Source of the DNA: Aquilaria yunnanensis
Lineage: Eukaryota; Streptophyta; Magnoliopsida; Malvales; Thymelaeaceae
Assembly: GCA_039654915.1 (NCBI GenBank)
Contig: CM077596.1
Location: 3,658,001 to 3,722,000 of the forward strand
Direction: 5' to 3'
Length of the DNA: 64,000 bases
Below are positions 11,700-24,034 of this stretch, in pieces; within the stretch, counting starts at the first letter, position 1; every line of letters starts with the position of its first letter. Below the pieces are notes generated by a model. It had not been told where the DNA came from. It saw only the letters and a list, made by a program, of their open reading frames with translations, and searched no databases. Position numbers and translations under genes: made by a program.

Positions 11700-14600
11700 T
11701 CACCCATTTTTTTCTTTCTCCCTTGCATACTAGCAAGCTGTGTACTTGGCTTATCTACTTGGTTACTTGAAGGTGCCTACAAAAGGGTAACAGAAATGTA
11801 AAAAAAAATAAATAAATAATAAATAATCAAGCAGTCATGAATATGATCCATAAAATAAAAATGCCAATACATTATAAACATGTATAGCTTGGTACAAAGC
11901 AAAAAACATCAGGCCACAGGGCATTCAAATCCACTTACTTGTACTGATTGATGGTTGTTTGGTTGAGAAACACTATATTCTCTGCGACAAGTCCTCTTGT
12001 TATGGCTAACTTGATCACAATTTTTTGCGGTGTATCTCTTCCATGCCTTGAAAGCTTCGACTTGCCTTTCTTAAGTTCACTTTTAGCTTTTATTCACTGC
12101 TACTAGGCTTCAACTTCAATCATATCGAAGATAGAAAAATGCATTGTCCACTTTCTTCCAAAAAATCTTCACCGGGAATCGATTTAAGTGAATGACTACA
12201 TGCCTTCAAAAACATCACTTTCCTGTAACAATCCTTGAGGTACTTCTTCAAATCCTCTTCCATATCTCAAATTCCAATAGTAGCATGTAAACAAAGTACA
12301 CCACTAATGTCCCAACTTTACAATTACAAGTTTGTAATCTTAAATTGACTGCATATTGTGATCTCCCAAGACTCACCTGATATCCCCCATCACCATTGCA
12401 CACAACCTTCCATGGGTAACTATCTTTAACATTTTCACTCATCTCCTTAATGATCAAGTGCCAATACTCTTCCATCCACTTGCTTGCAAACAATCTTCTT
12501 TTAATGTTTCTTTCAAACACATAATTTCTGATTTCTTCTAACTTGGAAATAATAGGTTTGCTCTGTGATGAAATCAATATAAAATTGAAGGCCTCACAAA
12601 TGTTATTGTCAATAGAATCACATTGGGCCACATATGAAAAGTATGCTTTGCACCACAAAATTAAAGTCACACACAATATGGCATCTCTTGCACCAGATTT
12701 TATTTGTTCTATTCCATCTAATCTTTTCCTTAAAGTTGCTTCATTTGGAGACTTTGCCACAACATACAAGACAAGTTTAAGGTTCTCATCTTGAAATTTG
12801 GATACTAATTAGCATAAATATGTCTATCACATAACCTATGTGCAGCTCTTGGGAAAATCCCTACGACAGTATTTAAAAGTCCCTACAAAGTTAATATTTA
12901 CATATTAGTAAAAAAAGAGTTGTTATAAACCTATAAACATGATTTTGTAGTAGAATGCTAAAATATCCAAATACTTCATTTTAGGAGTCTTTGAAATATT
13001 GAGATTATACCATTTTATCCAAATTATGGTTTAATACTCTTCACTCACAATACAAAGCCAACTTGCTTAGATTTTATGCTATAGATTTTATGCCTTGAAA
13101 GCATGTATTGAGTTAGTGATCCATAAAATAACTGGTTAGAAACATAAAAAATTATTATTACCTTTTGTTGGTCAGATATAAAATTCCAATACGATCCATC
13201 TGTAGCCTAGATATCAGTTCTTAGGTGCTCTAGAAACCAAGTCCATGATGAGGTATTCCCCACCTCAACAACAGTTCATGCCAATGGAAATATTTGATTG
13301 TTGGCATCTTTTCCAATGACAGTCAATAATTGGCCCTTGATCACTCCTTTTAAAAAACAACCATCAAGTCCTAAAAATTTTCTACATCCTTCAAAAAATT
13401 CTTTCCTCAAGACTGCAAAGCAAACATGGAACCTTTTGAAATAAGGTGGAATTCCAAGACCTCTATTGTCTACTTCAATGTCAACACTATTTTCTGGATT
13501 TAAAATAACCAAAGCTTTTGCATAATCATGCAATTTTGCGTATTCATTATCAACATCCCTTCCTAGCTTTTTTGCAACCTTTTTCTTTGCTTGCTTGCAT
13601 ATTTTTCTTGAAACTTTAATCCCCAACATTTGCCAAATAGTTTCCTGTAGGAAACTTTACTTCATTTCAGGATATTTTGCCATAAATACTTCAAAATATT
13701 TGGCAATTCATGGTGCTGTAACTTTTGAAATTTTATACACTTTATTGCACCCATGTTTCTTCTTATACGTTTTTACCATGAAATAAATCTTCTCTTAGAA
13801 TTTCTTTCTAGATGTATATAATAGCCATGGACAACCTTTTGACTTAAACTTCACCTTAATCCAGGAAGGCTTATTCTTCACATAATCATAGTTTCTCTTC
13901 TCAGTCACACAATACTTTAGCAATGCCTCTTTAAACTCTTCATGATTTGTGAAACTTAACCTAATGGATAAATTAATAGTGTGTGAGTTTGGATTATACC
14001 TTTCAAAATGTTTTTTCCCCCTCACCACAACATGCTCACCATCTTATTCTATTTTTGAAATAAAGCTGTCAAGATTAGAATTATCTAATTCTTTTGATTT
14101 TCGTCTGCTTGTCTCACTATCACTACTATTATTATCTGGATTGGTGCTTGTTGATGATTATAACAAAAATTTGGAAACAACCTCATGACATTAGGATCAG
14201 CCAAAGCAAAACCACTATAATGATTCTTCACCTTTTGAATTCCATCCAATATCTCTTCATCAACCACCCCTCCAATTATGTCATCAAAATGATTCAGTTC
14301 TTTTTTTAATGTAGCATTTCGGTCCTCTCCTTCATCGTCATTGTCATTGGCCTTACTGCCATCATTGTCTTTTGTTTCTTGCTCACAAGAGTCAACCTTG
14401 GGTACTCTCTCTTCCTCAACTTCCCACTGCTCATCATGACAATATTGTTCATCTAACCATTCCTTCACTCTCTTATTACACCCGGCAACTACCTCCTCAT
14501 TAAAACATATACTTTTAGCCTTAAACACATAACTATCTCTCGGATTATTAAGTGAATGCTTGTCTTTTTTCATACCATGGAAAGTGTGTTCTGCATAAAT

Positions 14601-14891
14601 TTAAACTGCCCTATCACTTATTGCACAATCTACCATATCCATCAAGCTAGCATCATTATGTAATGCTCTAAGACCTTGAAGAAAAGATGTTTTTGGTACT
14701 TAATAGTGAATGACCTTAACATCTTTACCATCATACCCAATTTCTTTTAGCATATCCATAAAACACCACAAAGTCGTGTCCTCACTTTCAAATTCTTCGT
14801 CACATACCAAGTAGTCCACATATCTAACACTTTGATTTTGCAACAACACTCCTCCATAGAATAATTCTACTTTGAATTCCACCGTTTGCAA
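11700..14891 (-). pseudogene. MURA-type MULE transposase pseudogene
   Basis: Reading the minus strand from 14891 the domains come in the usual MULE order. First a PB1-like N-terminal segment (14891-14700), then an acidic linker (14573-14085), then the MuDR DNA-binding domain ending in GCPWLLY (14028-13795). The DDE transposase start follows, with GLDGCFLKG and DANNQIFPLA (13629-13276). It continues through SSWTWFLEHL and FISDQQK (about 13260-13150). A C-terminal part (12769-12248) has CDSIDNNICEAFN and a SWIM-like CNC, then a decayed zinc knuckle NKRTC near 11990-12050 and a basic tail near 11740. A TGA replaces the Trp expected just after FPLA, and more stops follow, so it cannot make transposase. 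Introns may account for some gaps. Confidence 0.88.
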
Positions 14892-15465
14892 ACAAAAAAA
14901 AATGTCATGAGTTCACACACAGTAGGCCAACAAATATACCTGAATTACTAATAGTTTATTTCTTGAAGAACTGAAAAAAAAAATGCTACATATAGATGAC
15001 ATAGAAAATCCGAATCCTTGGGAACATATAAATATTATATAAGGAATCCCCATTGCCAATATTTCAATTTAAAAAAATCCTGCACATCCAAAACCCCTTG
15101 CTTGACAATGCAAATTCCATGTTACTGCCACCCAAATAGTCAACCAATAGAAGCATTATTTTGTTCTCACTTTTGTTTTAAATTCAATTCATTTACTAAA
15201 CACCTTACACCAACCACAAACTGCAAAAGCATTACTAAAATTTAATTTTGCTACAACCGTACGATCTTATTTACTCACACATGATGTTGGAAACAACTAT
15301 TATTGTTTTATCCTTATCTTTACACTTGTGAATAGATGATGAAAGAAGACCAATAATCTTTAGATTGGCAGGCAATCTTGAGGTAATTGTCTCCCCAAAA
15401 GCTTTTTTCTCACTCTCACGGTCTCATTTAGGACAAATTGTCTCTTTTTCTTTTTATTTTTTTTA

Positions 15466-15540
15466 TGAGGGTTAACTCAATTGGCGGCAATAATTCTAAG
15501 TTTCACACCAACAAATACAAGGGTTCAAGTATTTAACTTT
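15466..15540 (+). repeat. tRNA-like sequence (possible SINE head) inside the MULE
   Basis: The stretch resembles a tRNA-derived pol III promoter: an A-box-like TAACTCAATTGGCGG near the start and a B-box-like GGGTTCAAGTA near 15520. It cannot fold as an intact tRNA as far as I can judge. It may be an old SINE fragment nested in the MULE. Confidence 0.3.
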
Positions 15541-15701
15541 TATTGAGAAAATATTTCATTTAGTCCTTTACTATTCTTCTTTTGTTCGTTCTAATCCTCA
15601 TATAAGTCAAACGAACACTTCCATTATGGAAGGACGCACCACGTGATATCATGTGACTTATTAAACTGAGTTCAGGGGCAACCGGGTAAAAGGTCCCATT
15701 T

Positions 15702-15708
15702 TATAAAG
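15702..15708 (+). promoter_or_regulatory. TATA-like box in the MULE right TIR, facing PRORP
   Basis: TATAAAG lies 175 bp upstream of the PRORP start codon, on the same strand, within the right TIR of the MULE. If used, the PRORP transcript would start inside transposon sequence. Only position and match to the TATA consensus support this. Confidence 0.3.
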
Positions 15709-15882
15709 TTTGAGTGGCGATTCGTCTCAATTCAAAGTTTAAGGGGTTAAAAGTTTGAGTTGATAAAGTTCAGGGGGCAAAAGGGCCTTTTGGCCATTTT
15801 CCATAACCTAAATAGTGAACCTGCTGACAGTTTTGGTTGGGTTCTAACTTGTGACTTTGGACAGTTTCCTCGGGCAAATTCT

Positions 15883-18800
15883 ATGGCGACCAAGCATCAG
15901 CTGCAGCAAAACCTCAAGAACGTAAGCAAGAAGAGGAAGACCCATAAAAGCCCAGAAGCGAATTTCTTTCAAGAACTCAGCTGTTTCTCCAAATCTAAAG
16001 ACTTGAACGCAGCCATCTCCCTCTACGATTCTGCCGTCTCTAGCAACATCCGCCTGAACCAGCAGCACTTCAACATCATTCTTTATCTCTGCTCAACCGC
16101 TACAACCGACCCAGGTACTAAAGAACTCGCATTATCCCATGGCTTTCGGATTTTCGATCACATGTTGTCAAGTAAAATCCCTCCCAGTGAGGCCTCCTTC
16201 ACTGCCGCCGCCCGCTTAGCTGCCGCGAGGGGTGATGGCGATTATGCTCTTGAATTGGTTAAGAAGATGGGGGATTATGGTTTGACTCCGCGATTACGTA
16301 CTTATGAGCCTGCATTGTTGTATTTTTGCGGTAAATTAGAGGCCGAGAAGGCGTATGTAGTTGAAGAGCATATGGGGTTGATGGGGGTGAGTTTGGAAGA
16401 GGCCCAGTTTGCGGCGTTGTTGAAGGTGAGTGCGGAAACAGGAATAGAGGGGAGGGTTTACACATATTTACATAAGTTGAGGGTTGCCGTGAGGTGTGTG
16501 ACTAAGGAGACGGCGAGGGTTATCGAGGCTTGGTTCTGTGGGAAGGGAAGTAGGATTGGTGGTTCGGTGAATTATGAGGAGGGGTTGGTGAAAGAAGCGA
16601 TTTTGAAAAAAGGGGGTGGGTGGCATGGGTTGGGATGGATTGGGGAAGGAAATTGGGTGGTGAGAAGAGAACATGTGAAGGAGTGTGGCCGGTGCTCTGG
16701 TTGTGGAGAGCTGCTGTCTTGTGTTGATATTGATGATGTGGAGACAGAAAAATTTGCACGGTCAGTGGCTGGATTGGCATTGGAGAGGGAGGTCCATGCT
16801 AACTTTAGAGAGTTTCAGGTAAACATGTTCTTTCAAATGCTATATTTAGTACCTGTTGTGTTTGAGTTGGATTATGAGCCACGAGAAGTTTTGACCTTAG
16901 CATGTTAGTTTGTTTTAGTTTAGTTTCACTTACTGATAACTGGAACAAGAAGGGGCATTTGTAATTGTTGAATGGTCTTTGTTATTGGCAAACAATTTAC
17001 AAAGTCTGCTGGTCTGTACCTTTTATGGTGGTTGTTTACTGTTTTAGTCCTGCATATTCAAGCTAAGAGATGTAATTATGTTGTGATGAGCCCTCTCAAC
17101 TCGTTGCCAATATTGATTTTGCGTTTGATGCTTTAACTTCGGTAAAATTCATTTGCTTATCATAGTCCATTCTTCCCCTGTTAATTTTTTCACTTTATGT
17201 TCCATTTCACAGGATTGGCTGGAAGAGCATTCTGCTTCTCCAGCTATAGTGGATGGAGCAAATATTGGGCTGTATCAACAAAATTTTGTGGATGGAGGAT
17301 TCAGTGTTCCCCAGGTTGTTGCATGCTTGCTTGCTTGTTTGTTTCTCGTTCTTCTTCAAACTTTCTAATCTACATATTTGATGTTTTCTTTTTCATACTA
17401 TGGTACTTGCAATAGAGCAGCTTAGTTCTGTTGTGAAACGGTTGTATGAAAGCAGTGGTAATAGATGGCCACTTGTTGTTCTGCATATTAAACGGTTAAA
17501 AGCTCTCATGGAAGATCCTTCTCATAGAAAGCTGCTTCAGGAGTGGATGGATAATGGCATTCTTTATTCAACTCCCCATGGTTCCAATGATGACTGGTAT
17601 GAATCTTGAAGCAACTAATTAAAATTGAACTTGTTCTGAAAGTTGATTAATTAGTATCATTGTTATCATCAGGTTTCACTAATGGATAGTTACGCTATTC
17701 ATTGGTTGATTCTAAATTAAGGAACAAGTCTTTGATCCTCAAAATGTTCATCTTCCTTTTATATTTTAGATGTTTACCATTTGAATTGTTATTTTAGCAT
17801 TTACTTCTGTTAGAACATGACAGGAAAGCTGTCCATAAATGCAGGTATTGGCTTTATGCTGCTGTTAGACTAAAATGCCTGATTGTGACGAATGATGAAA
17901 TGCGAGACCACATTTTTGAGCTCCTGGGAAGAAGCTTCTTTCTCACTTGGAAAGAAAGGCATCAGGTTGGTATCTTTCAGACAGTGACTAGTATTATTAT
18001 GTGTATGTGTGTTTTTGGGGGCAGGGGCAGGGGCATGCATACACATGCCTGCATGTTGATCGCCTCTCTGCTTGTACAATGCTGACATAGTAATGTTGCT
18101 TAGCTGTTACCTATTGGTCTGAGGTTTGGTTTGAAACAGGAAATGTGTCCTGTGTATAACAGACCTTTCCCTATTTCCTTGCAAAGCAGGATGCTCCATG
18201 GCTTGCAATATCCTATTATTTTTATGGTGACTTAAATTTCTTCCTAGGTGGCCCATGTTTTAAAGATATACATTTCTAGATGATGACTTTTCTTTTGTTC
18301 ATGTAACAATCTTCAACCAATTCTTCGGCTGGCATGCCCATGGACTTATGTGGGTGTTCCATTGAATGTTTAGTAGAACTAACCTATTCATCCAGAAGAT
18401 TTCATAGGATGCTTGTTGCCATTGGTATATGGCATTTAACTTTTGATAATCAATATTGTCTTATTTCTCATTTTCAGGTTCGGTATACATTTTTGAAAGG
18501 AGAGCCCCAAATTCAAATGCCACCTCCATATTCTACTGTTATTCAGGTATCAACCCTTACTAATTTGTCTTGAGGTCGTATCTTTGATGCATAAAGGTGA
18601 TCTAAAATTTATGCAGTGTCATGTTTGTGTTTTCCTATGCAGATTGCTAACCTCGTTCTCATGTTAGACAGTCCAATATTATGAAGTTCTAAATTTGCGT
18701 GAGTTTTTAGAGGAATTATTTAGTAACCCAATCAAATACTAAGTCAGAAACATACGACTCTCATGCTACAAATAGTTTTCGATATAGATGGATTAATACT

Positions 18801-19503
18801 GTTGGAGATGGTGAAGGTGGGAGATTCTATTGACTCAAACAAAAAGGAAAATAGATCAGAAGATCTGTATAGATTGAGACTATATAAAACGTTTCATTGA
18901 TCAAAACTTGCTTGAAGGTTTATAAAGTACTAGTGAATATTTGGTAGTATGTTGCCATTGCATCACGAGCAATTTGTCTGAAGCAAACTTGACACTATGA
19001 CATAACATGCGTTTTGTGGCTTCTTATGTAAAAATACTGACTGCAAAGTTCACGGATGCTCGATGCATAGGTCTTTTCAAGTTTTCTTAAGCATTGTATG
19101 ATTTATGTGAGGTGATTGCCAAACCTAGGTGTTCTGGCTAGGGGATCAGTGCCTTACAAACTGGGTTAATGGGGGAAAAGTTACATGTGATGTTTGGGGC
19201 TTAAGGACACTGAGCTTCATAAGCTTGAATTTCTTGAGGTGTTATATAATGTATATTTTCAGTTGTTTTCTCTTTCAATATTAAGTTGCTAAACTATTTG
19301 TCCAGGAATCTGGAAAAGGGTCGTGGCATGTGCCTATAGCAGATGAAAGCAAGTGCGAGTCCACTAGAACTTGGCTCTGCATCACAAGGCGAGGTGCCTG
19401 TAACGCTCCGGATGGAACTGCAACAGCTGTTGGAACATCCGAAAGCCAGGATTCTCGAGAAGCATCGGGTAACAGCAACGAGAATGGGATAACCCATAAA
19501 TGA
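15883..19503 (+). CDS. PRORP: Proteinaceous RNase P, PRORP2/3 type
   Basis: Protein-only RNase P removes 5' leaders from precursor tRNAs; PRORP2/3 members act in the plant nucleus. Six exons: 15883-16818, 17213-17314, 17418-17596, 17845-17965, 18478-18546, 19306-19503. They join in frame to 534 residues, close to the family length. The N-terminal half is PPR-like helical repeat. Zinc ligands of the central domain are C271 and C274 with H477 and C494. The NYN metallonuclease part shows VDGANIGLYQQN with D326, then D404 and D405 in NDDWYW, and D423 in TNDEMRDH, so all four catalytic acids are present. The ATG at 15883 begins MATKHQ; an upstream extension would start in transposon sequence and lacks an ATG. 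The gene looks intact, but its upstream region is the MULE ending 77 bp before the ATG plus its 10-bp duplication. Confidence 0.95.
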
Positions 19504-22315
19504 TCAATGTAGGATTATGAGACAGCAGTGCTTTTTTGGTTAAATTAAGGCTCTGAAATTTTGTTAGATTGTTTATTTTTAACTATTTCTTGTTAGGGAG
19601 CTGGTAAATGAATCGGCCTCTATCAAACCGCCAACCAAAGTTTAATTGAACTCGAACATGATGGCAAAGTAGGTGCAAGACCTTGTGGAGCACAAACCTC
19701 GTGGTATTTAGTTCAGATGCTTATAATAGAGTATATCAAATCGTTTAGAAATTTGTTGAATTTATAGCCCTATTAAATAGTAAGTAGTAGATAATAATTA
19801 CTCAATTTGTCCCCGTACTTTTTATTTTTTTTTAAAAAAAGTCTCAAAATAGGTGATATTTTATACTTATGCAGATCTTTCAATTTTGATGCTTTAGTTG
19901 TATTGTATAATTAGATAAGAATAATATTGGAGAAAATTTGTGTAGTATACTTTGTCACATTGCATCTCTGAATTTTTTAAGAAATGGTAAAATTTGCTTA
20001 CTGGTGTAGGATGAAGTATTATTTTTTGCCAAAATTACATATGGATCCTCATTATGTTGCTGAATCAAGAGTTATGATTCTTGAGAGTCACCTTTCGTTT
20101 ATATTTTGGAAAAGGTTGTCATTTTTTGACAATCACTATATCTTGAGGAAATAATCTTTACCCACTTGTGGAGATATTGCTAATGCACAAAAAAAAAAAA
20201 ATCATTTACTTTAAAATCTTAGAAGTCTTTATCCATAAGAAAAATGAAAGAACAAAGTCAAAACAAACAATAATTGAGAAAACAAGCACTGTGCAAAAGA
20301 GTAGTGAGAAGTTGAATTCTATCTTGTCAAACAACCAGGAAACAACAGACCATGAGGCAATTGAACTTGGCAATTATAAGTTTTAGGATTTGTTTGGTAA
20401 GTCCAGGAATTTTAGGACAGACTTGAAACACAGACAGTTTTCGGACTAAAATTGAACTTTTTGTGATGGTGTACATGTAACACACGTCTGGTACGAAAGT
20501 AGCCAAAACACGTCCAACACGAACTCAAAATGTCCAACGAAATCACCTGGTCACATTTGGCTCCAATTGCTTCTATGGACAAGCCCTAAAATGGATTCCA
20601 CTTAAGATTTTCTTCAGAAAAACTGACCAGCTTTCTTGTCTGGTTGACAGCTCCACTGGCTGAAGTGAAGATGGCTGTGACGCTATGATGGCGAGGCAAA
20701 AGCAACTACGATGATAGGGCTTGTGTCAGGGGCGGATGAGGCTAGCTTGGGTTCCAAGAGTTACCAGAGTGGTGACGACGTGCTTGAAACATGATCTAGG
20801 AAGAGTTGGACAGTTGCATGTTCATTTTTCTGTTTGGCTAAAATTCAAGTTTAGGTCCTCAAAAAAACAATAGTTGGTTGAGGATTTGGCAGGATTTTGC
20901 GATTCAATAAAAGTTTGCGCTTGAGGGTGGTCTCATTTGAGAACGAGCAATGCTGCAGATTTTAGGGTTAGGGCTCACTGTGTGAATCACTTCTATTTTG
21001 TGTCTTCAGCAGTTTAGTCCCTAACCTCCCTTGTCCATAATTCAGAAATATTCTTAGCTGTTGCAAAAGTTAGTCCCATGTGAGTGCGTGGGCCACGGGG
21101 TTGATGGGTGGGGTTATTTTGTTTAAGTCTATCGAGTTCAGGAGATTATGTGTATCTAGTTGACATTTGAGGGGTGATGTGTCTGCTTTGCTTGAATTTA
21201 AGGGCTAAGTTTGACTTTCACCCCTCTTGATCTTTATTGTGGTTTCGAGGAAGCGGTCTTCACGGTGGTTTCTAAGGAAGTGAGAGATAAAGGGGATTTG
21301 ACCTCATTGTTCGTCGTCGCTAGCGAGAAGTGAGAGATGACAGGGATTTTGTGTTTGAAATTGAAAAGAGGGGCAATGGAGGAGCGGGAGGGATAGATGG
21401 AAGTTGTTCAAATCAAGTAGGGACAAATTAGATATTGATTTCTCTGTTATCCCTTCCGTAAGGGGTATTATCGTTTGATTGGGAAAGGTTGGTGCTTGTT
21501 GCATCCAATCCATTTATGCATTTTACTGGATCCATACTAGGTGGGACAATCTATTAAAAGTGTTGACATTGGTTTCCCCGTTTGCCCTTTCTTCAAGAGA
21601 GACCATTGGGGGTCCGTTGGCCTCAACTATTCTTTAAATGATCAACATTGTGGCGTTTCAAGGGGCTTTCAGCAATAATAGCTTGAGCGTTACTAGATCC
21701 AACCATACCTTGTGCTAAGTGACTTATATACAATCCACTTAACATTTTGACATCTAAAATTTAAAATACAGTTCAATCTTATTAGATCTTAGACCCACCC
21801 ATCATTGGCAATGATTGCTGTCATGGATAGGTACTCAAATACTGACGTTTGAGATGAGGATGAGAACCAACTATTATTTAAGAGCCAGAATAACATATTT
21901 GTAAAAGTTGAAGGACGTAATGTTAGAAATTTAGCCGAAACTCAATAGGATACCAAATTTTATTTTTTTTTTTTATGTTTACGCATCATAAAAGACCGTC
22001 ACGCTCCAACCTCCCAATTCTTTTCGAACCTGTTGAAGTAAAAGTTACGTAAGCTTTTATTGTTTTGAGTGTTTCTTTCCTTATATGAATTTCTGTACAC
22101 TAAAAAAGAAAAAACAAATCCTCACACGTTTCGTGCATTGGTGAGACATTGCGTCTTTCACTCTCTCAAGTCTCAACCAAGTTTCAAATCCTCTTCTCCT
22201 CTGTTTCCTCCCAACTCCTAATTACTAATTTATAATATTTTTTAGGACAAAAAACAAACAAAGAAAAAACGAGGCAAGCAGGAGGGCAAAAGTAGTACCC
22301 TACGAAGAGAAGCGG
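19504..22315. other. Intergenic between PRORP and WRKY
   Basis: Contains the PRORP 3' UTR in its first few hundred bases, then non-coding sequence. The stretch 20640-21500 is less AT-rich than its surroundings but shows no family-like reading frame. No clear transposon ends were found. Confidence 0.5.
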
Positions 22316-22321
22316 AGTCAA
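22316..22321 (-). promoter_or_regulatory. W-box core upstream of the WRKY gene
   Basis: AGTCAA on the plus strand is TTGACT on the minus strand, the W-box core bound by WRKY factors, about 690 bp upstream of the WRKY start. A TTACGTCA bZIP-type element lies nearby at about 22397. Group IIa WRKY genes are often self-regulated through W-boxes, but a single 6-mer is weak evidence. Confidence 0.35.
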
Positions 22322-22856
22322 AGATGTCTCCTTCGCCGTTAGGCCCCAAAACACACGGCGCCCCCGAGAATGGCGAAGTAAACGGCGGTGGATGTTTACG
22401 TCACACGTCTGATGTCATTAGTGTTACATAAACAAAGCTTCCAGACTCCAGTACAGAAACCATTTTATCTTTACATACATGCACATAAAATTCTAAAAAA
22501 TATTCTTTTAAAACATAATTTTTTTTATTTTTAGTAAATTATTTTACTATATTACCCTTTAAACTATCATTTCAATATTTATTTTTTCATCTTTCTTAAT
22601 TTAGGTGCAAAAAAATGAATGGTAAATATAAAAACAACACCAAACTTTTTCTTTTTTTTGAAAAAAAAAATCGTATCAAACCTAAATGTGACTAGGGACG
22701 GAGGAAGTATCAATTAACAGGAGAAAATTTGATAAAGATTCTTTTTGCATGCTTAATATTTTCTGGGACCCAGCCAGTGACTAGATTGCAAAAATAAATA
22801 AATAATAAAAATAAAAAATTCAGAAGCTCAACAACCAACTCTTGTCATCACAGTGG

Positions 22857-22864
22857 TATAAAAT
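22857..22864 (+). promoter_or_regulatory. TATA box of the WRKY gene
   Basis: TATAAAAT lies 148 bp upstream of the WRKY start codon, a normal distance for a plant core promoter with a 5' UTR of about 110-120 bases. It is the best TATA match in the upstream region. Confidence 0.6.
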
Positions 22865-23004
22865 ACTCTTCTGCACCCTCTATCACAAGAATATTCATTA
22901 GCAACAATAACATAGGAAGGAAAGCATCTTCTCTCACCAGATTAGTGGTTCTTTTTTGTTCCAACAATTCTCTCATCAGCTTTTATCCTAGGAACCCAAA
23001 AATC

Positions 23005-24034
23005 ATGGAGATTCCTGATTCCAACCAAGAGCAGGTAAATGGGTTTTATTTTCTATGTTTACCGGACAGTATTTCTCAAACTTGTACAGAAATCACCAAG
23101 TTGTTATTTCTTTTTTTTCTTTTTCTTTTTTTTTTTTTTTAAAAAAAATCAGGTATTGGCTCTGAAAGCAGAACTAGAACGGCTGCACAAAGAGAACCAG
23201 GTTCTGAGACACAGGTTTGAAGTAATGTCAAACAAGTGTAACAACTTAGCTGAGATTAGGTCTTCATGCATGAACAATGAGTTGCAAGCAGCAGTGATGA
23301 TACCTCAAGTTCCAGTGCCGAAGGCCACGCGGGTATTTGTCAGAAGGGACCCGAAGGACAAGATCCTGGTAACCAAAAGCTTCATCAGAGCTTGTCTTTG
23401 GAGGGATGTTTGCAAATCTAACTCTTCAAATGTCCTGTGGATTGTCTCAGGTGGTTAGAGATGGATTTCAGTGGAGAAAATATGGGCAGAAAATCACCAA
23501 GGACAATCCATCTCCACGTGCATATTTCAGATGCTCTACGGCTCCTGGATGCCCTGTGAGAAAGAAGGTTCTAATATATGTTTCTACTATCCTGCAAATC
23601 AAATAACACAATACAATTTTTCAAGACCCTTGATATTTTTAACCTCCCGGTTTCAGGTTCAGCGATGTGCTGAAGACTGTTCCTTCGTCATAGCAACATA
23701 TGAAGGAGTACACAACCACAATGTTGTAGCTTCACTTGGACAGCCCCCGTTTTCACCAGACAGAATAGTTTCCGAGACCAAGTCTGCTCATCCAGCTACA
23801 TGTAGTCCTTCTAGACCAACGATCAAACTTGATGCCAACCTTCCAGAATCGAACACAAATAACAAAGAGCATCTTGAAAGATGCAAACATGCATATGACA
23901 TGAATAGAAACAAAAGGCAGGGAATTGAAGAGTGTGCTGCATTATTATTAAGTAGAGATCGTAAGTTCACCATGGCTTTAGCTGCTGCTGTTGCACGCTC
24001 CCTCACTGAAACATCCTCAAGCTTTACTGCCTGA
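23005..24034 (+). CDS. Group IIa WRKY transcription factor (WRKY40/60-like)
   Basis: Nuclear DNA-binding factor for W-boxes; group IIa members modulate defence and ABA responses. Four exons: 23005-23034, 23153-23368, 23451-23567, 23657-24034. They join in frame to 246 residues. Residues about 13-35 form a leucine zipper ([19 protein letters not shown]), typical of group IIa. The WRKY domain has WRKYGQK at 90-96 and the zinc ligands C110, C116, H140 and H142. An intron splits the domain after RKK, just before VQR, the position characteristic of groups IIa and IIb. The C terminus has an Ala-rich LAAAVARSL segment. The protein is shorter than WRKY40 because almost nothing precedes the zipper: exon 1 gives only ten residues. 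No upstream ATG in frame was seen. The donor at 23035 follows GAGCAG. An alternative first exon is possible. Confidence 0.92.

Larger units (their letters stand above)
9735..15795 (-). mobile_element. Complete Mutator-like element (MULE), 6.06 kb, inactivated
   Basis: The outer about 135-155 bp (9735-9871 and 15640-15795) form diverged TIRs, both starting GGCCAAA(A)GGCCC and ending inside near GATATCACGTG. The identical 10-mer ATTTTCCATA flanks both sides (9725-9734 and 15796-15805), a target duplication of the size typical for Mutator. The interior carries on the minus strand a MURA-type transposase that is broken by stops. Two complete ends with an intact duplication indicate a single insertion still at its original site. 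The 3' half of the interior (9.9-11.7 kb) has no recognisable coding sequence. Confidence 0.92.

Noticed and set aside
15760..15882. Upstream extension of the PRORP frame
   Set aside because: The frame is open but has no ATG and lies largely in the MULE TIR; the protein family start fits the ATG at 15883.
22945..23004. Upstream extension of the WRKY first exon
   Set aside because: The frame begins at GTG, not ATG; the ATG at 23005 is the first usable start.
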